Shown: positions 22,107 through 30,238 of the stretch, in pieces
How the letters are laid out: each line of letters opens with the position of its first letter
Position numbering within the stretch: the stretch's first letter is position 1
Assembly: GCA_910585235.1 (NCBI GenBank)
Contig: CAJUCM010000002.1
Span: forward strand, 3,232-55,399
DNA from: an uncultured Christensenella sp.
GTDB taxonomy: Bacteria; Bacillota; Clostridia; Christensenellales; Borkfalkiaceae
DNA length: 52,168 nt
Reading direction: 5' to 3'
Position numbers and translations under genes: made by a program
The notes under the pieces: generated by a model
Database searches by the model: none
What the model was told of the DNA's origin: nothing
What the model saw: only the letters and a program-made list of their open reading frames with translations

Positions 22107-23045
22107 ATGGGGGAAGGCATGAAATCGAAAACGCTTGTAGCGGAAGGCACGGAAAAACCCAAACGCCAACGCAGTAAACGCGATTTGCGCGAAAATTTGA
22201 GAGGGTGGGGGATCCTCGGACCGATCATACTGTACTATTTCATTTTCGGGATCATCCCCATGATCATACTGTTCCGTTACAGTTTTATGGAGGACGATTT
22301 ATTCCAGGGAACGGTATTCGTAGGATTCGATAATTTCGTGGAAATATTTACGAATCCCGACTATTACATGCTCTTTTTAGCCACGATCCTCATCGCCGTG
22401 TTCACAATAGGGCTGAGCCTCGTTTTCGGAATGCTGATCGCGGTTGCAGTGACCCAGCCCATCCGCGGGCGCGGGGCGTACAGGACGATCTATTATATCC
22501 CCGTCGTCATATCCATGGCGGTCGTATCGCAGATTGCAAACGTTTGGCTCTCGTATAACGAAGGCACGTTTAACAACATACTGAAAGCGTTGGGAATGCA
22601 GAGCGTTGCCTGGAAGCTGAGTACGTTCTGGATGTATTTCTGGATCATCTTCATCTGCGTATGGAAGGGACTGGGCGCAACGGTCATTCTGCTTGTTGCG
22701 GGACTCAACGCCATTCCCCCCGAACTCTACGAGGCGGCGGAACTCGACGGCGCGGGACCCGTGAGCAAGTTTTTTAAGATCACGCTTCCGCAGCTCCGAC
22801 CCATGCTGGTGTTCGTCATGATCACGAGTATTATCGGCGCGTTCAACATTTTTGAACCCGTTCAGCTGATTTCGCAGGGCGGTCCGGACGGCTCGACGAA
22901 AGTTATTCTGTATCAGATCTATAACGAGGCGTTCCAGAACGGAAACAACGGAATGGGAAGCGCCATCGCCGTCGTCGTGCTTCTCCTTCTTATGGGGCTC
23001 ACGGCGCTCAACATGAGATTCGGCGAGGAGAAGGAGGAGAAATGA
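22107..23045 (+). CDS. ABC sugar transporter permease (MalF-like)
   Basis: A 312-aa membrane protein with about six transmembrane helices and the EAA loop YEAAELDGAGPVSKFFKITLPQLRP (quoted in part: EAAELDGAGPVSKFF), which docks the ATPase. It contains a hydrophilic N-terminal tail of about 40 residues. The start may be 22107 or, more likely by its GGGGGAAGG, Met5 at 22119. It overlaps the next permease by 4 nt. No ATPase gene follows, so a shared MsmK-type ATPase encoded elsewhere is expected. Confidence 0.9.
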   Translation: MGEGMKSKTLVAEGTEKPKRQRSKRDLRENLRGWGILGPIILYYFIFGIIPMIILFRYSFMEDDLFQGTVFVGFDNFVEIFTNPDYYMLFLATILIAVFTIGLSLVFGMLIAVAVTQPIRGRGAYRTIYYIPVVISMAVVSQIANVWLSYNEGTFNNILKALGMQSVAWKLSTFWMYFWIIFICVWKGLGATVILLVAGLNAIPPELYEAAELDGAGPVSKFFKITLPQLRPMLVFVMITSIIGAFNIFEPVQLISQGGPDGSTKVILYQIYNEAFQNGNNGMGSAIAVVVLLLLMGLTALNMRFGEEKEEK

Positions 23046-23947
23046 AAGTCGTAAAGAAGCGGACGATCGTCGTTTCCCATATTTTCCTGATCTTAGGCTC
23101 GGTGCTGATGCTCTATCCGCTCGTGTTCGCCTTTTTGGGACAGTTCGTTTCGATCGAGGGATTTTACGAGGTGGGCATTCTGCCGGTGCCGCAGGGATTT
23201 TCCTATCTGTTTTCCAATTTAGGACTCATTCTGGGAAGAACGGAAATTTATATTTCCATTCTCCTGACGCTGGCGCGTTTCGTCTGGTATTCGTTTATCC
23301 TCATCGTCACTTCGGTCTTGGGCGGTTATGCCTTTGCGAAAGTAAAATTCAAATGTAAAAAAGTGGCGTTCTATATCATCATGTCGTCCATGATGATCCC
23401 CGGAATCGCGCTCATCATTCCGCAGTACCTCGAACTGATGCGTTTTCCGCTCGTCGGCGGGAACGACATTTTCGGCAAGGGCGGAACGGGATTCCGCGAT
23501 AACGCCGTACTGCTGTTTATTACGGGCTGTTTTTCCGCCTACAACATTTTCCTTGTAAGACAGATGCTCACGCAGATGGGCGACGAGTACAAGGAGGCGG
23601 CGGAGCTGGACGGAGCGGGATTCTTCCGCATCATATTTTCGATCTATATGCCCATGCTCATGCCCGTGATCGCGCTCATGGTCGTGCAGACCTTTATCGG
23701 ACAGTGGAACGATTATCTGTTCCCGAAGATCTTTTTGTCAAGCTCGCCCGACTTGTGGCCGATCGGATTGTTGTCCGTTCAGATCCAGTCGGATTATCTC
23801 TCTCCTTCGGGTACGGGAGGGGGACTGATGAATTACCCCGTCGTCATGACGATGGGCGTACTCATGATGATTCCGCCCGTGATCGCCTATATCAGCTGTC
23901 AGAAGTACTTTGTGCAGGGCTTGGCGGTCGGCGGAGTAAAAGCATGA
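23042..23947 (+). CDS. ABC sugar transporter permease (MalG-like)
   Basis: A 301-aa partner permease with six predicted helices and EAA loop EAAELDGAGFFRIIFSI. The ATGA overlap with the upstream permease indicates translational coupling. Together with the binding lipoprotein it makes a carbohydrate uptake type 1 importer lacking a local ATPase. Confidence 0.9.
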   Translation: MKVVKKRTIVVSHIFLILGSVLMLYPLVFAFLGQFVSIEGFYEVGILPVPQGFSYLFSNLGLILGRTEIYISILLTLARFVWYSFILIVTSVLGGYAFAKVKFKCKKVAFYIIMSSMMIPGIALIIPQYLELMRFPLVGGNDIFGKGGTGFRDNAVLLFITGCFSAYNIFLVRQMLTQMGDEYKEAAELDGAGFFRIIFSIYMPMLMPVIALMVVQTFIGQWNDYLFPKIFLSSSPDLWPIGLLSVQIQSDYLSPSGTGGGLMNYPVVMTMGVLMMIPPVIAYISCQKYFVQGLAVGGVKA

Positions 23948-23984
23948 ATCAATTAAAATTGATATAAAAAAGGGAGGAAAATAT

Positions 23985-26408
23985 ATGAAGAAGGCAGTAT
24001 CATTGATCCTGTGCGGAGCGTTTTCGTTAGCCGCTCTCGTCGGGTGTACGCACGAAGTGGATGAGGAAGTCGAAAAAGAAGTTGAAAACGAAAAGAACGT
24101 TTCGGCTTACTCTCAGGTGTGGCGCTCGTCGGACATGGACGTTGAACACGGCACCGGCGATCTGACGGTGGACGCAGGCTGGGGCGCGATCCCGCAAGTC
24201 GATAAGGTCGGCGTTTTGTGCGAGGTCGAAACAGAGACGCTGTACAAGACGGCTTATACGGCGGCGGCGCGCGTTCTTGTCAACGAACTGAGTTCGCAGA
24301 ACAATCCGCTCAAAGACGTCGCCTGCGTATTGCGCGTATTGGACGGAAAGGGCATCGAACTCGGACGGCGCAACGTGCGCATTGCGGAGTTCAACGAAAA
24401 GCTCACCTACATGGATTTTGAGTTCACGTTCCCTGTGGAGACGCAGGGTGCGGCGACGTTCCAGATCTATTGGCCCGGCACAAACTATGTGCGCGTTTCG
24501 GAATTCGGGATCATGAGCAAGACGAACGCCGATCTCGAAGCGGTCGATTTTGCCGAGACGGGCAAACACTTGCTCGGCGTCGATATTGAAGAAGAGGGAA
24601 CGATCGAGTATGAGGAAAGTTCGCTCTACTATTTCGATTTGTTCAACTACATGAATACGGTCGCGCTCGACGCGGAAGAGCAGTACGATATTGCAAACCT
24701 TGTAACGACGTTGCAGGGACTTGTCAACCGCGACGGTCAGCGCCTGTTTATCCGCTTCCAGGAGCCGAACAACTATTCGCAGGATACCGACGGTTATTGG
24801 CTTGAACAACTCACCAAAGAGGACGCTTGGCTCAAAGACAAGAACGTCGTCACGGTGAAATCGCCCATGACGCTTCTCAATCTCTTCAAAGATTACTACA
24901 CGGGTTTTGCGGCTTGGGATCCCGCCGTTCCCGCAACGGTGAACGCGGTTGCAACGGCGTGCGGCGTGGAGAGCTATCTCCCCGTGCGTTATTCCGCGGT
25001 GCGCAACAGCCTGTACTGGTACATCAAAAATTCCGACGGGTTCGCGGGCAAACCCGTCAAGCTCGATCTTGGCGGAAAGTTCGAGGGGGGGGGTACTATA
25101 TACGGAACCGAGACGCCCTCGACGGGCAGCCGTAAAAACGACGTCTATATCTGGGCGAAAGAGAACTATCTCGATACGCGCAAGACGAACTCGCACATGA
25201 TGGCGTATCACGTCGACGCGTACGGCTCGAACACCGTGTTCGCGGCGTACGGCGACTTACAGAATATGTACCTTTCTAACCGCGACTACTATATCGCAAA
25301 CAAAGCGTTCTTCTTCGATCTTTCGATCATGGAGTTTGAAATTCCCAACGACGATCCCGATCAGGTAGACCTCGACGGAGTTACGGACGGTTCGATCGAC
25401 TATCGCACGTTCGCGGAGATCATGAAAACGCAGGCGAAGTGGGCGGAAGACGTAGACGATACCAAGCCGATCGACGTAGGCGGGTTTACCCCTTGGCACC
25501 TCAAATATACGAAATATACCAATCCAGACGCTTCGGGCGACGTAACCGTCGAATGGGAGACGGTGTATCAGTTCTCTATTTACAATGCCGCCATCAATGC
25601 GGACGCGCCGCACTACACGGCAATGTCGAACGCTTCGATCTACGAAAAGTATCCCTTGGAGGAAACGTATCGGCAGACCGCCTCGAAAGAGATCAAAGAT
25701 ACGCTTCCTACGCAAACCGAACAGGGTGCGAACTATCTTCTGTTCTACATGGGCGACTTTGACGCTTCCGCGTGGCTGAACACGGCGATGATCAAATTCT
25801 GGCAGGACGAGAACCGCGGTAAGATCCCGCTCACCTGGACGTTCGCGCTCGATATTTCCAAGCGTGCGGGGCACGTCGTCGATATGATGTATAAGACGGC
25901 GACCGAAAAAGATTATTTCGTCGCGGGCGATAACGGCACGGGCTATCTCGATCCCGAATCCTTTGCGGACGACCGTCACGAAGGGATCTACGGCGGACTC
26001 GACGAGTGGGCGGCTTACAACAAGAAAGCCTATGAAAGATTCGATATCGATTACAGCGGTTTCCTGATTACCCGCCGTCCGGCAACTGTGGAAATTCTCG
26101 AATGTTATGCGAAGTTCTGTAAAGGCGTCGCGCTCAATATGTACACGAACAATACTGCCGAGGGTCTTGCCGTTGCGCTGAGCAACGACTATGCGGGCAA
26201 CGTAAACGAATTCGTAAAGGGCTTTGCGGAAAAGAAAGTCGGCGATAAGAGTACGTTCCGTCAGATCCGCTTCGTTCTCCGCAGTCCCACCGACGTATAT
26301 GAGCTTTATAAGGCGTTACAGAAACCCGAATATGCGAAGTACAACTTCAAACTCGTCGATCCGTACACCTTCTACGGGCTTCTTGCACAGCAGGGGAACA
26401 TGGGTTGA
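23985..26408 (+). CDS. GxGYxYxYP-family putative glycoside hydrolase lipoprotein
   Basis: An 807-aa lipoprotein (lipobox LVGC, Cys at 21) with an AGGGAGG ribosome site. Residues 55-200 form an N-terminal beta module. From about 215 on it resembles the GxGYxYxYP putative glycoside hydrolase family: ANLVTTLQGLVNRDGQRLFI, TYSP-like LLFYMGDFDASAW, and YFVAGDNGTGYLDPESF near residues 640-660. Members occur in glycan-degradation loci, and activity is uncharacterised to my knowledge. Directly downstream of the importer, it probably binds or trims glycans at the cell surface. A G9 run (25085-25093, Gly-Gly-Gly around residue 368) would abolish the rest of the protein on slippage. Confidence 0.75.
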   Translation: MKKAVSLILCGAFSLAALVGCTHEVDEEVEKEVENEKNVSAYSQVWRSSDMDVEHGTGDLTVDAGWGAIPQVDKVGVLCEVETETLYKTAYTAAARVLVNELSSQNNPLKDVACVLRVLDGKGIELGRRNVRIAEFNEKLTYMDFEFTFPVETQGAATFQIYWPGTNYVRVSEFGIMSKTNADLEAVDFAETGKHLLGVDIEEEGTIEYEESSLYYFDLFNYMNTVALDAEEQYDIANLVTTLQGLVNRDGQRLFIRFQEPNNYSQDTDGYWLEQLTKEDAWLKDKNVVTVKSPMTLLNLFKDYYTGFAAWDPAVPATVNAVATACGVESYLPVRYSAVRNSLYWYIKNSDGFAGKPVKLDLGGKFEGGGTIYGTETPSTGSRKNDVYIWAKENYLDTRKTNSHMMAYHVDAYGSNTVFAAYGDLQNMYLSNRDYYIANKAFFFDLSIMEFEIPNDDPDQVDLDGVTDGSIDYRTFAEIMKTQAKWAEDVDDTKPIDVGGFTPWHLKYTKYTNPDASGDVTVEWETVYQFSIYNAAINADAPHYTAMSNASIYEKYPLEETYRQTASKEIKDTLPTQTEQGANYLLFYMGDFDASAWLNTAMIKFWQDENRGKIPLTWTFALDISKRAGHVVDMMYKTATEKDYFVAGDNGTGYLDPESFADDRHEGIYGGLDEWAAYNKKAYERFDIDYSGFLITRRPATVEILECYAKFCKGVALNMYTNNTAEGLAVALSNDYAGNVNEFVKGFAEKKVGDKSTFRQIRFVLRSPTDVYELYKALQKPEYAKYNFKLVDPYTFYGLLAQQGNMG

Positions 26409-26435
26409 TCCCGATTAAGATAAGGAGATAGAATT

Positions 26436-29400
26436 ATGAATAAGACGAAAATCAGAAATTTTGCGTTGATATTTACCTTGTTGCTGTTTGTTCTTTCGCT
26501 TGCGTTCTCGGTATTCACGCTGTTTAAGGCAAATGCCGAAGAGCCGGCGGAGGACGTGAACTTAAACATTGACACTTGCCAGGATTTGGTAAAGACGACG
26601 AATAACAGCATTTACGGAAAAGAAAACGTAACCGCGGTCGGTTGGAACGGTTGGGGCGGCTTCCACAAGTATCTGACATTCTCGCCCGAATCGTACGACG
26701 TGAGTGCGATTGCAAATTCGGGCAAAGGCGCGTTATCCTTTTGGATATACGTTCCCGACGAAGCCGCACTGAAAATTTACACCTCCCGCACGGCGTCGCA
26801 GAAATTTGCTTTCCAAGTCAGTTCGCATAATAGTTATGCCGACGGTGCCGATGCAACTGCGGCAGACGCTGCAAAATGGTCGTTCGAGCTTACGAACGAA
26901 CAGTTTAAGGATATGCGTGTCGGCTGGCAGAGAGCAATCATTCCGTTTTCTGTCGCAACCGATAAAACGAGCATCGACTGGACTTCCGTCAAGACGATTC
27001 GTGTAAATGCCGAGGGCATGAGTTTGAGCGGCGGATATTACGGAAGGCTTGCAGATTTTTCGTTCACGACCACGAACTTGACGAAAGCCGCGATCACGGG
27101 CGACCCCGTAACCACGTTTGCTTATTCAAATGTCAGCAATACTATGCCCGACAAGCAATTTGAAATCGACGGCGAAACGGGTACCGCATACGGGCGTCCC
27201 GGCGAAGGCGGATTTGTATCCTATCATACGCTCGATAAAACGTATTCGGTTCAGAAGACCGATACGGCGGCATTTTCCGTATGGGTCAAGTTGGAAAAAG
27301 AGAGCGATAAAAAGGCATTAAACGCTTACAATATCGACGTAACTTCAACTTATACCGGAGCTTCGTCTTGGGGCGACGATCACAAATATACGTTCGATTT
27401 AAGAAAAGAAGCGTTTGCGATGTGCACAGTCGGGGAATGGAGTCATGTTATTATTCCTTTGGAAAAGGCAAATGAAAAGAAAGCCATCGACTGGAATGCG
27501 CTTACTTGTATTCGCTTAAATGTGGACGGTGGGAATCAGTTTTTTGGTCTGATTGCGAAAATGGAAATTATTCAGACGAATTACACCGAAACGACGGTCG
27601 TCGGATATGTTCCTCCCACGGTCGATCCGGAAGAACCAGAACCCGACCGCACGGAGACCTTGACCGCAGATGGTAAAATTGTAAATGTTTCCTCTACGGA
27701 TAATATGGCGACCGATAAAACGGCTGCTTCGCTTGCCGCAATCAAGCAGTTGGACGCGAATACGACGGCGCAATACGTTATCGGCAATATGGACGCGAAT
27801 ACGAGCGGCGGCTGGTCCACTTGGGGCGGTATCGTAAGACAACTCGTTTTCGACAAGCCTTACAACGTAAGCGCGATCAGCACAAACGCAAAGGGTGCAT
27901 TTGTGTTCTGGGCGTACATTCATAACGAGACGACGCTGAATGACTTGAAAGAAGGCAAGGGCGGCTTCGGCATCAATATGTCGAGCGGACGGTCGATCAA
28001 CGAAAATAAGAAATGGGAATTTAACGTTAGTTCGCTTGCAAATGATTTAATGATCGGCTGGAATAAGATCATCATTCCTTTTTCCTCGTCGATCTTGGGG
28101 AAACCGGGCGGCGGTCCCGAAACTGCAAATACGGTTGAAAATCTTCGTTTTGTTATTTTGACCGGTGTGGGCGCAGGTCACGGCGATATGGCGTTTGCAG
28201 ACTTCGGATTCTTCCTCACGGATAAAACCGAACCCTGCGTTATCAACCAAAAGACGCAGATGACAAAGCCCGACGACGTCGCGTTCGGCGTGGGCAATGC
28301 CTCCGATCTGACTGCGGATACGTCGCTTCTTGACGGCGCGACCGCTTACAGCGCGATCGGCAAGAACTGGGGCGCAAAGACGCAACTCATTACCTTTGAC
28401 AAAGCGTACGATCTTTCGGCGCACGACACTTACGGCAAGAGCGTGCTTTCGTTCGGAATCTATTTTGCAGACGAGGCGACGCTCGAAGCGCACCGCGCGA
28501 TCGCAAGCGGTTATTATGTGACCCTTGGCTCCGGTAGCGGCTTCAATACAGAAAACGGCTATCTGTTCGATATTGCGGGACTGTTTGCGGATTGTTCGGT
28601 GGGTTGGAACACCGTATATCTTCCCGTCGGCACTGCCGACAACAAGGGCGCGATCGACTGGGCGAGCGTGAAGTTCCTGCAAATCAGTTGGGATAAGGCG
28701 TTCAAAGAGGGCGAATGCGAAGTGGCGTTTGCGCAGTTCAAACTCATCTCCACCGACGAGACGGTGCGCTCCGTCGAGAACGATACGGGAATCACCCTCG
28801 GCGTGCGTTCCGTTGAAGAATTCGACAAAGTGACGCTCGTTCGTTCCAAGAAAAACATTACGGCGTATTCCATCATCGGTAAACAGTGGGGCAGATTCGC
28901 GCAGAAGCAAGTGACCCTTGCAAAGACGTACAACGCCTCCAAGTTCTCCGAAAACGGCGCGCTGGCATTCTGGCTCTATATCGAAAACGAGAATACGCTG
29001 AACGCCTATCAGGGCGTAACCGGCGGCTGGACGGTCACGGCATATTCGGGCAGCTACAAGAGCGCAAACAAACTCACGTTTGAAATTCACTCCCTGTTTG
29101 CGGACTGTATCGTCGGCTGGAACTATCTTGTTCTTCCCGTCGCCGCGGGTACGGATACGAACTTCGATTTCGGCGCGTTGCATTCGATCGGCGTGGAATG
29201 CGAGGGGAAGGACGTTGCGGCTTCGGTTACGGAAGGCAAGAACAATATCGCCCTTGCAGAGTTTGCGATTATCGCAACGCAGTTGAACGAGATGACCGTT
29301 GCGGAAACGATTTCAAATATCGAAGAGGGGCTGAACCCCATTGAAGAGAAAGTCATCATTGACTGCAACGTTGCGAACGGTTTGCAGTTTGCGGGCAACA

Positions 29401-30134
29401 AGGTCGATACGCAGGATCACCGCTATGAATCGGGTTGCGTCTATACGTCCGGTGCAGGCTACGGTCTCAGCGCGCAGTTCGACTGCGGAAATACCGACTT
29501 GCGCAAACCCACGATCGTGCTTGCATTCTGGCTCTGGATCGAAGACCCCGCGTTCTATTTTGAATCGGACGGAACGACGCTGAAATCGGGAATCAACGGG
29601 CAAGTTGAGCTTTCGAGTTCCAGCAAGTTCGATACCAACGAGATCAACTGGGAACTCAACCAGTGGGGCGTAGACAAGTTCGAGAAGGGCTGGAACTGGG
29701 TCGTTCTGAAAGGCGCGGACGGAAATATTTCGGGCGGCGATCCCAACTTCGACGCGCTCATCCGCTTCCGTCTCTACGTCAACGGCATCCAGCAGTCCAC
29801 GATGAAGATCGACCGTATCACGATCGGTTCGGGCGAGAAACTTTTGACCGCTCCCGATTGGGAGAGCGAAAAATTCGGCAGCGATCCCGGTACGGGCTTT
29901 AAGGGACCCAACGCTTACGAGGCGTCGAACGGCACTTATATCGAAGTGGATTTCGACGGCGGCGCGAAGGACTTCACCACCATGGTGACGGAGACCGTCA
30001 AAGAGATCGTCACCGTCACGAAAGAGGGGTGCAGCAGTTCTCTCTCCGTGATCCCCGTTGCGTTCGTTTTGATTACCGGTGCGACCGCAGTCTGCTTCCT
30101 CGTCGTCAGAAAGAGGAAGAACGGCGGTAAATAA
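26436..30134 (+). CDS. 1232-aa anchored surface protein with six tandem beta modules
   Basis: An exported protein: signal peptide (residues 1-34, cleavage after KANA) and a C-terminal transmembrane anchor (SVIPVAFVLITGATAVCFLVV) with a short basic tail; no LPXTG motif. Between them I count six repeats of about 160-185 residues. Each has a SALSFWIY-like strand (ALSFWIY, AFSVWVK, AFVFWAY, VLSFGIY, ALAFWLY, VLAFWLW) and a later GWN..IIP-like strand (GWQRAIIPF, EWSHVIIPL, GWNKIIIPF, GWNTVYLPV, GWNYLVLPV, GWNWVVLKG). This looks like a carbohydrate-binding beta-sandwich array. I do not recognise a named family. The position between the surface lipoprotein and the mannosidases suggests it holds glycan substrates near the importer. 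AGGAGAT precedes ATG 26436. Confidence 0.7.
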   Translation: MNKTKIRNFALIFTLLLFVLSLAFSVFTLFKANAEEPAEDVNLNIDTCQDLVKTTNNSIYGKENVTAVGWNGWGGFHKYLTFSPESYDVSAIANSGKGALSFWIYVPDEAALKIYTSRTASQKFAFQVSSHNSYADGADATAADAAKWSFELTNEQFKDMRVGWQRAIIPFSVATDKTSIDWTSVKTIRVNAEGMSLSGGYYGRLADFSFTTTNLTKAAITGDPVTTFAYSNVSNTMPDKQFEIDGETGTAYGRPGEGGFVSYHTLDKTYSVQKTDTAAFSVWVKLEKESDKKALNAYNIDVTSTYTGASSWGDDHKYTFDLRKEAFAMCTVGEWSHVIIPLEKANEKKAIDWNALTCIRLNVDGGNQFFGLIAKMEIIQTNYTETTVVGYVPPTVDPEEPEPDRTETLTADGKIVNVSSTDNMATDKTAASLAAIKQLDANTTAQYVIGNMDANTSGGWSTWGGIVRQLVFDKPYNVSAISTNAKGAFVFWAYIHNETTLNDLKEGKGGFGINMSSGRSINENKKWEFNVSSLANDLMIGWNKIIIPFSSSILGKPGGGPETANTVENLRFVILTGVGAGHGDMAFADFGFFLTDKTEPCVINQKTQMTKPDDVAFGVGNASDLTADTSLLDGATAYSAIGKNWGAKTQLITFDKAYDLSAHDTYGKSVLSFGIYFADEATLEAHRAIASGYYVTLGSGSGFNTENGYLFDIAGLFADCSVGWNTVYLPVGTADNKGAIDWASVKFLQISWDKAFKEGECEVAFAQFKLISTDETVRSVENDTGITLGVRSVEEFDKVTLVRSKKNITAYSIIGKQWGRFAQKQVTLAKTYNASKFSENGALAFWLYIENENTLNAYQGVTGGWTVTAYSGSYKSANKLTFEIHSLFADCIVGWNYLVLPVAAGTDTNFDFGALHSIGVECEGKDVAASVTEGKNNIALAEFAIIATQLNEMTVAETISNIEEGLNPIEEKVIIDCNVANGLQFAGNKVDTQDHRYESGCVYTSGAGYGLSAQFDCGNTDLRKPTIVLAFWLWIEDPAFYFESDGTTLKSGINGQVELSSSSKFDTNEINWELNQWGVDKFEKGWNWVVLKGADGNISGGDPNFDALIRFRLYVNGIQQSTMKIDRITIGSGEKLLTAPDWESEKFGSDPGTGFKGPNAYEASNGTYIEVDFDGGAKDFTTMVTETVKEIVTVTKEGCSSSLSVIPVAFVLITGATAVCFLVVRKRKNGGK

Positions 30135-30167
30135 TTAAAAGTATTTATACACTCCCCCCATGAACGA

Positions 30168-30191
30168 CCCCTCCCGATTTTTCGGGAGGGG
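30168..30191. repeat. Intercistronic hairpin before the mannosidase genes
   Basis: CCCCTCCCGA (30168-30177) and TCGGGAGGGG (30182-30191), TTTT loop, no T-run after it. Likely an mRNA processing or stability element separating the surface-protein part from the enzyme part of the operon rather than a terminator. Confidence 0.6.
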
Positions 30192-30238
30192 GAAGTTCAA
30201 AAAACCCGTTGCGGCTCTTCGGTCGGTACGGAGGTAAC

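Noticed and set aside
30168..30191. Transcription terminator inside the mannoside operon
   Set aside because: The stem is strong, but no U-run follows; more likely a processing or stability hairpin.
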